The notes beneath the pieces were generated by a model, which was given only the letters and a program-made list of their open reading frames with translations, did not search any database and had not been told where the DNA came from. The translations under genes were made by a program, and so were the position numbers. This document shows positions 8,175-16,446 of a stretch of 64,000 nt of DNA, piece by piece; the stretch's first letter is position 1, and each line of letters begins with the position of its first letter. Source of the stretch: Hallerella succinigenes (GTDB taxonomy: Bacteria; Fibrobacterota; Fibrobacteria; Fibrobacterales; Fibrobacteraceae); the NCBI RefSeq assembly GCF_002797675.1, contig NZ_PGEX01000001.1, forward strand, positions 2,914,001 through 2,978,000. Direction: 5' to 3'.

Positions 8175-8783
8175 TCAAGGTTCCGGCAAAAGATTGCCAC
8201 GGATGATTTCAATCGAATCGCCGACAAGGCTGATGATGTTTGTCGGGTGAATGCCGATTTCTCCGCAGTCGATCATCATATCGACGCTGTACTGGAAAAT
8301 TTTCCAAAGATCATTGGGTTCCGTCAAGACTTCGTCATCCGAAAGCTTGGCTGCCGTGCTCAGAATCGGTTTGTCGTAAATGCGGAAGAGTTCTTTGAAG
8401 AACGGATGTTCCGGCATGCGGAAGCCGACTTCCGGACGTTTCACATCGAGCTTGCGGGCGATCGAGGGGTCTGCAGGCAGAATAAAGGTATAAGGTCCCG
8501 GAACGCGATGTTTCATAATCTGAAAGGCAAAATTGCTGACGTGAGCGAATTCCGATGCCTTGCGAATGTCCGGAAGGATAATCGCCATCACAAATTTCTT
8601 CATCGGCTTTTTCAGCTGGTAAAGACGGTGAATGGCCTTCGACGATTGGGCGTTGCAACCGATCGCATAACCGGATTCCGTCGGGTAAAGAACCAGACCG
8701 TCTTTGTCGAGAATATCGGCTGCCTGCTTCACAAAGCGAGGTTGCGGATTCAAAGGATGTACTTCAAGTCGCGTTGAATTCAT
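8175..8783 (-). CDS. Sua5/YciO/YrdC-family protein, YciO-like
   Basis: YrdC-fold protein, 202 aa. Sequence signatures are HPLNPQPR at the N-terminus, YPTESGYAIGC (nucleotide-binding strand), PGPYTFIL and a C-terminal PTNIISL. The HPxNPQxR start is characteristic of YciO rather than of the TsaC/Sua5 enzymes that make threonylcarbamoyl-AMP for tRNA t6A. The KxR-type motif of active TsaC is replaced around KKPMKKF. A role in t6A synthesis is therefore possible but not assured. It is the last gene of a six-gene minus-strand run, 9 bp downstream of yraN. Confidence 0.82.
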   Translation of the reverse strand: MNSTRLEVHPLNPQPRFVKQAADILDKDGLVLYPTESGYAIGCNAQSSKAIHRLYQLKKPMKKFVMAIILPDIRKASEFAHVSNFAFQIMKHRVPGPYTFILPADPSIARKLDVKRPEVGFRMPEHPFFKELFRIYDKPILSTAAKLSDDEVLTEPNDLWKIFQYSVDMMIDCGEIGIHPTNIISLVGDSIEIIRGNLLPEP

Positions 8784-8792
8784 AGCATAAAT

Positions 8793-9197
8793 TTAACATT
8801 CGGGAATGACGTGTGTGGAAACGAATGCGTCCGGATAATGCTTTAAAACGAACTTTCCGAAGCGTAAGTCTACCGAAATAACGTCAAAACGACATCTTTG
8901 ATCCTGTCCGCCGTGGTAATGCAAAAAATGCGCAGCGGTTTTCCAAACCTGATTCTGTTTACGAAGGTTCACCCGGCTCGCTGGATTTCCCGCGTTAGAA
9001 TCCCAGACGGATTTGACTTCGACAAAAAGGATGACTCCCTTGGGATTTATGGCAACGATATCCAGCTCGCCGTTTTGATAACGGTAATTCCTAGCGAGAA
9101 GGGTGCACCCTTTTCGGCAAAGATAAGCGGCCGCATGCAGCTCCGCGAATCGTCCTTTTTGTTTATTGTAACTCTTCTCGCTTTTCCGCACAATCAT
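8793..9197 (-). CDS. yraN: YraN/UPF0102 family nuclease-fold protein
   Basis: Small protein of 134 aa matching UPF0102. The restriction-endonuclease-like core is visible as GELDIVAIN followed by LFVEVKS, the E-D-ExK pattern of the fold, preceded by the conserved KGRFAELHAAAYL helix. Family members are inferred to be Holliday-junction-type or other structure-specific nucleases, but biochemical function is not settled. Its ATG (9197) overlaps the TGA of the upstream kinase gene, so it is translated from the same message despite the apparent lack of a functional link. Confidence 0.9.
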   Translation of the reverse strand: MIVRKSEKSYNKQKGRFAELHAAAYLCRKGCTLLARNYRYQNGELDIVAINPKGVILFVEVKSVWDSNAGNPASRVNLRKQNQVWKTAAHFLHYHGGQDQRCRFDVISVDLRFGKFVLKHYPDAFVSTHVIPEC

Positions 9198-10678
9198 TGC
9201 GCGAGAAGCCCCAGAACACGCATTTCAGAAATAGCGAGGTCGCTCGATTCGTTCACAATGTAAGCGTCATCGAGGAACACTTGAATTTCGGTCGTTTCCA
9301 TCGCCTTCATCGTCGGATATTGAACGCCTTTGATATCTTCCAACTGGATCGTTTGACGGAAACCTTCCTTGGTCAGCAACGAAAGGGTTTTCGGCTTGTT
9401 GAAGATGCGGAAGCGATCGCCGAAATCGTCATCGATGGACTTTTGGAAGCCCGAGGCGATACCGATGTTCGTGATGATGGTCGGTTGGTTAAAGTCGAGA
9501 ATACAGATCGGGGCACGGGAATTCGTCGGCATCGGGATGAGCCATGCCGATTTTAAATCCTTGTCTAAAAGATTCGACGGTTCGTAATCGTCATCGCCTT
9601 CCATGTCGCGTTCTTCGTAGGCTGCGCGAACTTCGACGCCGGAAACTTCTTGTAATGTTTTGGGCGGTTTGTACGTTAGCAAGAAGGCGAGAATCAAGAG
9701 GATCAAAAGCGGGAAAAGTGCAATCGCAAACAGCATCGCGTGCTTGTTTGTAAACCTGCAAACCTTGTCGGCCACCTGGTTTGAAATCAACGGACGGTTT
9801 TTGATGAGCTTGCGAATGCTCAGGGTGTCGTGACCGTGATGATCACCCGGGTGGAGCGGCGCAAAGACAATGTCCAGGGCGTCGAGGAATTCCTGCATGT
9901 CCTTGAAACGGTCTGCAACGTTTTTCTTGAGACACTTGAGAATGAGTTTCGCAAGTCCTCGCGGCATGTCGGGACGGAAGTTCTCCGGATTAGGAGGTTC
10001 TTCTTGCACATGCTTCATCGCAATTTCGATCGGCTTGGAACCAGTGAACGGCAAGCGTCCACAGGTCATTTCGAATAAAATAACGCCTAGACTGTAGATG
10101 TCGGATCCAATCGTCACTTCATCACCGTGGCACTGTTCGGGAGACATATATTCCGGTGTTCCCATGGTCATGCCGGTCAAGGTCAATCGTTCCGCGGATT
10201 GAATGTGCGAAATACCGAAGTCCATCAGGTACACACGGTTGTCGTGCGTAATCATGATGTTCGAAGGCTTTACGTCTCGGTGGACAATCGACTTGCTATG
10301 CGCATAAAGAAGACCACGGGCAACTTGCTTCGTGATGATTTCGATGGCGTCAAAATCGAGACGACGACGGTGCTCCAGCACTTCCGAAAGGGTGCTGCCT
10401 TTCACGTAGGTCATTGCAATGAAAAGCTGATTGCCTTGCTTTCCAAAATCGAACACTTGAACCAAGTTCTGGTGGTCCAGTTCCTTCATCGCTTGCGCTT
10501 CCATATAGAAGCGTTCGATGGATTCCTTATCCGAAGAAGCATCGAGTACCTTGAGAGCGACTTCTCGTTTCAGGTTCTTTTGCAGGGCCTTGTAAACATA
10601 GCCCATGCCCCCTTTTCCGAGGACTCCCAAAATCTCATAGTTCTCATTGAACGGTCTTGGAAATTTTTCTACGGTCAT
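9194..10678 (-). CDS. transmembrane Ser/Thr protein kinase with periplasmic discoidin-like domain
   Basis: Hanks-type kinase, 494 aa. Intracellular catalytic domain residues: glycine loop GKGGMG 21-26, lysine 43, HRDVKPSN 133-140, DFG 153-155 and the SPEQ activation-segment end. One transmembrane helix lies at about 313-336. The external part (about 337-494) fits the NADase-type glycan-binding/discoidin-like pattern (NLLDKDLKSAWL, then DLAISEMRVLG), so it may sense a cell-wall or glycan ligand. There are no PASTA repeats. ATG 10678 overlaps the stop of the FHA-ABC transporter gene (ATGA). The FHA domain of that neighbour is the obvious phosphothreonine partner; this is inference from context and from the mycobacterial PknF/Rv1747 pair. 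Confidence 0.92.
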   Translation of the reverse strand: MTVEKFPRPFNENYEILGVLGKGGMGYVYKALQKNLKREVALKVLDASSDKESIERFYMEAQAMKELDHQNLVQVFDFGKQGNQLFIAMTYVKGSTLSEVLEHRRRLDFDAIEIITKQVARGLLYAHSKSIVHRDVKPSNIMITHDNRVYLMDFGISHIQSAERLTLTGMTMGTPEYMSPEQCHGDEVTIGSDIYSLGVILFEMTCGRLPFTGSKPIEIAMKHVQEEPPNPENFRPDMPRGLAKLILKCLKKNVADRFKDMQEFLDALDIVFAPLHPGDHHGHDTLSIRKLIKNRPLISNQVADKVCRFTNKHAMLFAIALFPLLILLILAFLLTYKPPKTLQEVSGVEVRAAYEERDMEGDDDYEPSNLLDKDLKSAWLIPMPTNSRAPICILDFNQPTIITNIGIASGFQKSIDDDFGDRFRIFNKPKTLSLLTKEGFRQTIQLEDIKGVQYPTMKAMETTEIQVFLDDAYIVNESSDLAISEMRVLGLLAQ

Positions 10679-12756
10679 TTTGCTTTCTTCATGGCTTCTA
10701 AAGCGAATATTACAACAATATAAATTATGAATGCAATGCCGAGTGGAATGCACCAATCTAAAAGGGCAGGCTCAAGGCCTGTAAACACATTCTGCAGGGA
10801 AGATTGGTTATAACTCGTCCAAATCGCATTCGAAAGAATCTGTGCAAAGGAGGTCACTTGGTCCTTGGGGACGAGTGCTCCGGAAAGCGCGATCTGCGGA
10901 AGGATGATCAGCGGCAAAAAGGCGTTTGCCTGCCCCGGGTTTCGTGCAAATGTGCTCAACAAAAGTCCTGCCGCCGAAGCTGGAACGACCGTCATCCAAA
11001 GAGAAATCAGTAGTTCTGGAGTCGGATAGACGCCGATGTTTTCTGCAAAGAGCGCATAGGTGATAAAGGTTTCGAGCATGGCAAAGGATGCGGTGAAGAT
11101 AAGCTTTGCGCTTATGACCGAAAGCGGGGAAGTCCCCTTGCGAAATTCATCGAGAAGCAAGGCTTTTTCTTGAACGATTTCACGCACGGAAAGCGAAAGG
11201 GCAAACCAGTTCGCACAAAGGACAAGTGCAAAGGCGGCAACCCAGAGTGAAGAAGTGCTTGAAAAAATCTGCGACAGCAAAAAGCCGATAATGAGCGGCT
11301 GAAGTAAAAGGGAGAACGCCTTGCCGCGGTCCCGGATCCATTGCTTCCAAAGCAGCGAAAAGAAGTAGAAGAACATGTTTTTTCGCAGAAGTTGAGGAAA
11401 AAAGCTTCGGGTCACTTCCGGTTCTTCGATGGCGTTTCCAAGTCCCGATTCAATCCAATTGTTTACGGTGTTATCGGAAAGCGTTTCGAGAATTCCTTCT
11501 GGATCTTCGGCGTTAAAAAAGCGGAAGGCGTCTTTCGGGGTGCCGTAGAATCCCATCTTGCCCTGATGAATCAGCAGTACTTCGTCAGAAACTTGCAGCG
11601 CTTCGTAACTGTGGGTCGTGAGAATGACCGTATGTCCTTTGGCAGCAAGAATCTTGAGATGGGCACAAAGGCGCTTGGCGTTCAGCGGATCAAGTCCCGA
11701 AAGCGGTTCGTCCAAAAGGATTAGGCCGGGAGCGCCCATCAACTGCGAAGCGATGGCGACGCGACGACGTTCTCCGCCAGAAAGAACGCTGATTCGGCTG
11801 CTTTCCAGTTCTGTAATGTGCAAAAGATTTAAGAGTTCCCGTGCTCGGGCATCGGTCTCTTCTGCGGAATAGTCCTTCGGAAGCGAGATGCGGGCGGCAA
11901 GCCTTAGGGTTTCTAAAACGGTCAGCGAATCGCGGAGTAACGGTTCTTGCGGTAAATAAGCAATTTCACGGCGAACGTTACCTTGTTCGTAATCGATGCC
12001 GTCCAAGAGAATGCTCCCGCTTGCTTTGCGAACTTTTCCAGCGAGCAGTTCGAGGAATGTGCTTTTTCCTTGACCGCTCATGCCGATAATCGAAAGGATT
12101 TTCCCTGCCGAAAGGGAAAAACGGATATCGTGGAGAATTTCTTTGCGGGAAAGTTTCACGGAAATGTCTTTGACGACGAGCGAAAATCCGATGTCTTTCT
12201 GGTGAACAAAAAGATTTCCATCGCGGAATTCAAGGAGGCACCAGGGAAGCTTCAGCGTTTCATGATTTTCAAGGTACTGCGTTTTATGCAACCGTTGATG
12301 GATAAAGACGAGCTTCAGACGCTTGCCTTCGAGCTTTGCCTGGGCGAGAACCTTCGGGCAAGCGGGGTGCAGAATCGTTCCTGCTTCATCGTCGTTCGTG
12401 CCGCGGCGAAGTAAAACGCTCGTGTCTTCGGAAAGCGGTATCGCAGGGACGTCTTCGACGGAACGGACGTGCGAAAGAGAAAGTTCTCTCTGCTTTAAGG
12501 AAAAACGGATTTGTTGCAATCCAAGCAGAAAAACGTCGCCGTGGCAGATCTCTTTTTCGTCAATGTTTTTCCCGTCGAAAAGGGTTCCCGACGTCTGACT
12601 CAAATTGGTAAAAATCCAATGCCCATCACGGCATTCGATTTTTGCATGGTGTCTAGAAACGGAAGCGTCTTTCAGCTCAAAGTCCACATCTTTGCCACGC
12701 CCAATCAAAAAAGGAGCGTCCGCAGAAATCTTCTGAACGAAAAAAGTAGAAGCCAT
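10675..12756 (-). CDS. FHA-domain ABC-2 type (ABCG-like) transporter
   Basis: Single-chain ABC half-transporter, 693 aa. An FHA phosphothreonine-binding domain occupies residues 1-90 (LIGRGKD, VSRHHAKIE, LSQTSGTLFDGK). The ATPase domain has Walker A GMSGQGKS at 225-232, signature LSGGERRR near 325 and Walker B LILLDEPLSGLD. An ABC-2 membrane domain with about six helices fills residues 480-690. The order FHA-ATPase-membrane is the same as mycobacterial Rv1747, whose activity depends on phosphorylation by the adjacent kinase PknF. Substrate unknown; export of a lipid or glycoconjugate is plausible for the fold. It starts 10 bp after the aminotransferase stop, within one operon. Confidence 0.92.
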   Translation of the reverse strand: MASTFFVQKISADAPFLIGRGKDVDFELKDASVSRHHAKIECRDGHWIFTNLSQTSGTLFDGKNIDEKEICHGDVFLLGLQQIRFSLKQRELSLSHVRSVEDVPAIPLSEDTSVLLRRGTNDDEAGTILHPACPKVLAQAKLEGKRLKLVFIHQRLHKTQYLENHETLKLPWCLLEFRDGNLFVHQKDIGFSLVVKDISVKLSRKEILHDIRFSLSAGKILSIIGMSGQGKSTFLELLAGKVRKASGSILLDGIDYEQGNVRREIAYLPQEPLLRDSLTVLETLRLAARISLPKDYSAEETDARARELLNLLHITELESSRISVLSGGERRRVAIASQLMGAPGLILLDEPLSGLDPLNAKRLCAHLKILAAKGHTVILTTHSYEALQVSDEVLLIHQGKMGFYGTPKDAFRFFNAEDPEGILETLSDNTVNNWIESGLGNAIEEPEVTRSFFPQLLRKNMFFYFFSLLWKQWIRDRGKAFSLLLQPLIIGFLLSQIFSSTSSLWVAAFALVLCANWFALSLSVREIVQEKALLLDEFRKGTSPLSVISAKLIFTASFAMLETFITYALFAENIGVYPTPELLISLWMTVVPASAAGLLLSTFARNPGQANAFLPLIILPQIALSGALVPKDQVTSFAQILSNAIWTSYNQSSLQNVFTGLEPALLDWCIPLGIAFIIYIVVIFALEAMKKAK

Positions 12757-12766
12757 GAACTTTCAA

Positions 12767-13966
12767 TTACTGAAGCGCGAGAATGCCTTTTTCAAAACGT
12801 TCTGCTGCGGCGGCGAGCGTATCCATCGATGCAGCGTAAGAGAAGCGCACATAACCTTCACGGCCAAAGGCGCTGCCCGGTACAATCGCAAGTCCGACGG
12901 TTTCAAGCAAGTATGTGCAGAATTCGATTGAATCCGAAATGGTTTTGCCTGCCGGAGTCTTTTTGCCAAACAAGGCGCTGATGTCGGCGAACAAGTAGAA
13001 GGCTCCACCTGGAACGCGAAGGCTTACGCTCGGAATCGCGGAAAATTTTCCATAGAGGAAATCACGACGCTTGCGGAATTCATCGCGCATTTTGTACACG
13101 GTATCAAGCGGCATCTTCAAAGCTTCTTCGGCTGCATATTGGGCAATGTTCGACGGATGATGCGTCGTCTGGCCCTGAGCCTTGGCGATAAGCTTTGCAA
13201 TTTCTTTCGGAGCAGCCACGTAGCCAATTCTCCAACCGGTCATGCAGTGAGACTTGGAAAGCCCGTTGATGACAAGCGTGCGTTCATACATGCCATCAAA
13301 GGAAGCGAGGCTCTTGAACTGGAAGGAATCGCTGTACGAGAAGTGCTCGTAAATTTCGTCCGAAATAGCATACAGATCGTTTTCCGCAATGACCTTGGCG
13401 ATGCTTGCTAGTACTTCTTCGGAATAGAGCGTTCCTGTCGGATTTGTCGGATTGTTCAAAATTACGGCTTTGGTCTTCGGGGAAATCACCTTTGAAAGAT
13501 CTTCGCCTGACATCTGAAAATCGTTATCCACCTTTGTATGGACAATCACCGGGACGCCGCCGAGCAGTTTGACGAGTTCCGGATAAGTGACCCAATAAGG
13601 TTCCGGAATGATGACTTCATCGCCCGGATTGATAATGGCGAGCAGGGAATTAAAAACGGCGTGCTTTGCACCGCTTGTCATAATGATTTGTTCCGGAGCG
13701 TATTCGAGGCCGTTTTGCGAACGGAACTTTTCGCAGACCGCTTCGCGGACTTCGAGAATTCCCTGAGGAGCCGAGTAACGTGTCTTGCCTTGATCAATCG
13801 AAGCCTTGCCTGCATTGCGCACATCGATCGGTGTGTCCCAGTCAGGTTCTCCTGCGCCCAAGGAAACGATATCTTTTCCTTCTGCTTTTAATTTTTTAGC
13901 GAGGGTATCGACAGCTACGGTCAAAGAGGGGGCGATGTTCAGAATACGTTCTGAAAGGTTTTTCAT
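12767..13966 (-). CDS. PLP-dependent class I aminotransferase, aspartate aminotransferase-like
   Basis: Cytosolic 399-aa fold-type I aminotransferase that probably interconverts aspartate/2-oxoglutarate and oxaloacetate/glutamate. Visible features are the N-terminal SLGAGEPDWDTP, the conserved NNPTNPTG, the aspartate and tyrosine of AISDEIYEHF that contact PLP, and the Schiff-base lysine in GLSKSHCMTGWRIGY near residue 237. It best resembles the Thermus/Bacillus type Ib enzymes. ATG 13966 overlaps the stop of the RND gene (ATGA), and its stop is 10 bp from the FHA-ABC gene. A metabolic enzyme embedded between two envelope transporters is an unusual setting. Confidence 0.93.
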   Translation of the reverse strand: MKNLSERILNIAPSLTVAVDTLAKKLKAEGKDIVSLGAGEPDWDTPIDVRNAGKASIDQGKTRYSAPQGILEVREAVCEKFRSQNGLEYAPEQIIMTSGAKHAVFNSLLAIINPGDEVIIPEPYWVTYPELVKLLGGVPVIVHTKVDNDFQMSGEDLSKVISPKTKAVILNNPTNPTGTLYSEEVLASIAKVIAENDLYAISDEIYEHFSYSDSFQFKSLASFDGMYERTLVINGLSKSHCMTGWRIGYVAAPKEIAKLIAKAQGQTTHHPSNIAQYAAEEALKMPLDTVYKMRDEFRKRRDFLYGKFSAIPSVSLRVPGGAFYLFADISALFGKKTPAGKTISDSIEFCTYLLETVGLAIVPGSAFGREGYVRFSYAASMDTLAAAAERFEKGILALQ

Positions 13967-16365
13967 CGATGTTTTCTCCTGCGAATCCGTCGGCGATCTA
14001 GTGCACCGGCGAGAAGCGGAAATACAAAGTTATGAGACAGCAACAGGCAAACCACTCCAAAGATGGAAATCATACCGATGGCGTGGATTCCCGGATGAGA
14101 GGAAAGAGAAAGGCCGAACAGCACAACGATCGTCAAAAGCTCGGCAAAGAAACAGGTGACGCCAGTCGTGCGCAGAATGTGGTAGATGCTTCCGGTCGAA
14201 CGCTCGTAATAGGCGTTCCACAGCTGAATGGCGCCGTCTAAACTCATCCCGATCAAAATGGGGAATGCAAGACAGCTATATGCGGTAAGCGGGATATCCA
14301 AGAATCTCAAAAGACCCAAAAGCCAGAAGAAGGCGATAATCGGAGAAACAAGAGTGAAAAGCGAAAAGTAGAATCTCTTGTAAAAAAGGAAGGTCAAAAG
14401 GAAGACGCAGACAATGCCGAAAAGAATCGCCTTGTGGAAATGCGGAAGCGTCATGTTCAAAACGGATGCGCGGACGAGAGCGGTTCCTGTCATCGGATAG
14501 TGAAACGGTTCAAGTTCTTTCGCAAGACGTCGACAGGCAAGTCCGTCGTTTGAATTGAAGTTCGGGAAGATGAATGCGTATTCGGTAGAACCGCCAGCGT
14601 TTGCACCGAACAGCTTGCGCAGATTCATCGGAAGATCCTTTGAAAGAAGCGGCGCCGCCTTCCAATCCTTGACGATCTTTTCAATGCGTGCGGAATCGGT
14701 GGGACTCAAGGCGCGTAACACAGACGGATCCAATTCGTTTTTGATTTCAGTCAAAAGCGAAAGCTTTTCCTGTTGATTAGAAGGCAAAAGGTTTTGGTAG
14801 ATGGCTACCGCACGAATGCCAGAATTCGGATTGGATTCGCGTTCGCGGTTGATGCGGTTGTAGAAGCTTCTCGCCGTTTTGGAATTCGGCAAAATGACGA
14901 CAATCGGATCGTAATTCAGGTAATTTGTTTCGCGAAGCAGGGAGTCTGCCTTCGCTGTATTCGGATGGTAGTCGGAATGCGAAAAATCGTAATCAAATTT
15001 GGGGTAAATACCACGGCTTGGCAAAATCATGCAAAGAAGAAGCACTGGGATAAACGCTTTCTTGAATCCGACGAAGGGGCGTTCCTTGAAATTTTCAACA
15101 TGTCCCTTGATCTTTCCAAATACGAGAAACGAACGGTATTTTTTGGTGAGTTCAATCAAAGCGGGGAAAACAAGGCTTGCTAGAGTCCAGTTCAAGATTG
15201 AACCGATTGCACCGAGAACACCGAGTTCCTGCATGCCTGTCAAAGGCACAAAAAGCAAGCCAAGGAATGCCGCCGCAAACGAGAATGTCGAAATCGCAAT
15301 CGTCGGACCAACGCCCAACAAGGCGCTTTCGAGGCTCAATTCGTAACCGAGACCATTGCGCTGCTCATCCGCAAAACGCGTCATCAAGTGCACGATTTGG
15401 CGGCAAGATATTCCCGGTAAAATCACCGCGAGAACGATCGAATACAGGTTGATTCTCCCAAAAAAGAGCCATGCCGCCGCAAGAGTCCATAAAAAGACAA
15501 GCGCAATCGGAATGATTGAAAGAATAAAGACTGCGGGCTGTTTTGCAAAACGGAACAAGAAGAATAGCGCAAGAATAACAGCAAGAGCGATGCCGGTAAA
15601 ACGGGCTTCCGGTAAAATCCGCCAACCCTCGCTTGCGGTCTGGAAGACTTTTCCCGTCATATAAAGTTCGGCTTTTTCGCTTTCGGGTAAGCTTTCGAAA
15701 GCCCCCGAAACGATTCGGGTCAGCTTACGCGAGGCAGAAAGATCAGAAACACGTGCCTTGGGGAAAACGCTGACGATACGCACCGTCCCTTTTTCGTTGG
15801 AATACATATTCCGGAGCTTTGAAAAATATTTGTCTTCAAGCTCTGCCAGGGAAAGCGAATCAGTGATTTCCCGGGTCAGGGAATCGCGGACTACCTTTTG
15901 CAGGGAATCGTTTGAAAGGAGATCGATGTAGAACGGACTGTTTTCAAACTTGTAACGGGATTGCAGATCCGAAATGCGGTCTCGGATTTTGCGCAGATCT
16001 TCCGTGTTTACATAGAGAAGCTTGTGCTTTTCAAAGAAGTCCATTTCGGACTTGTATTCGACGAAATTGATGTACCGGTTGCCTTCCAGTTCTTTGGCGA
16101 GCCCTTGGACGAGCCGCGAGTTCAAGGCGCTATCCTTGGACGTGATGACTGCAACTAGGGAACCGAATCCGCCGAAATTTTCCTCGACGATGGCGTTTGT
16201 CTTTTTGACTTCCGAAGAATCCGGCAGCATATCGATCATGCGAAGTTCCCATTTGAGATTTCGCACAGGATAAATCGAAAGAAGCGTCACCGCAAGAGCG
16301 ATGCCAAGAACGATTTTTGGATGTTTGAGCGCGTTGCGCAAAAATCTTTGAAGTAGGGAAAACAT
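13963..16365 (-). CDS. RND/MMPL-type membrane exporter
   Basis: Membrane protein of 800 aa with the two-fold RND plan: helix 1 (about 18-35), a large periplasmic loop (about 36-225), a cluster of helices 2-6, then helix 7, a second large loop (about 440-610) and the final helices. The segment around GISCRQIVHLMTRFADE fits the MMPL/sterol-sensing-type helix 4 region. There is no adaptor or outer-membrane factor next to it, but an Omp85-like barrel gene starts divergently 81 bp away. Family members move lipids, hopanoids or hydrophobic compounds; the cargo here is unknown. ATG 16365 is preferred over an adjacent GTG at 16368. First gene of the six-gene operon. Confidence 0.87.
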   Translation of the reverse strand: MFSLLQRFLRNALKHPKIVLGIALAVTLLSIYPVRNLKWELRMIDMLPDSSEVKKTNAIVEENFGGFGSLVAVITSKDSALNSRLVQGLAKELEGNRYINFVEYKSEMDFFEKHKLLYVNTEDLRKIRDRISDLQSRYKFENSPFYIDLLSNDSLQKVVRDSLTREITDSLSLAELEDKYFSKLRNMYSNEKGTVRIVSVFPKARVSDLSASRKLTRIVSGAFESLPESEKAELYMTGKVFQTASEGWRILPEARFTGIALAVILALFFLFRFAKQPAVFILSIIPIALVFLWTLAAAWLFFGRINLYSIVLAVILPGISCRQIVHLMTRFADEQRNGLGYELSLESALLGVGPTIAISTFSFAAAFLGLLFVPLTGMQELGVLGAIGSILNWTLASLVFPALIELTKKYRSFLVFGKIKGHVENFKERPFVGFKKAFIPVLLLCMILPSRGIYPKFDYDFSHSDYHPNTAKADSLLRETNYLNYDPIVVILPNSKTARSFYNRINRERESNPNSGIRAVAIYQNLLPSNQQEKLSLLTEIKNELDPSVLRALSPTDSARIEKIVKDWKAAPLLSKDLPMNLRKLFGANAGGSTEYAFIFPNFNSNDGLACRRLAKELEPFHYPMTGTALVRASVLNMTLPHFHKAILFGIVCVFLLTFLFYKRFYFSLFTLVSPIIAFFWLLGLLRFLDIPLTAYSCLAFPILIGMSLDGAIQLWNAYYERSTGSIYHILRTTGVTCFFAELLTIVVLFGLSLSSHPGIHAIGMISIFGVVCLLLSHNFVFPLLAGALDRRRIRRRKHR

Positions 16366-16446
16366 CACTTCATAATCTAAAAAATGTAAAAGAAGACGAT
16401 GAATGGAAATCCTTGTTTGGAACGAATTATTAAATTATTCTGCGTC

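Noticed and set aside
8175-8783. tsaC/Sua5 threonylcarbamoyl-AMP synthase as a firm name
   Set aside because: The N-terminal HPxNPQxR and the altered basic motif fit YciO better, so no tsaC symbol was assigned.
16399-16446. ATG 16399 as start of the Omp85-like gene
   Set aside because: It would leave only 33 bp to the divergent RND gene and gives an over-long signal with an internal arginine; ATG 16447 yields a standard signal peptide. It is not fully excluded.
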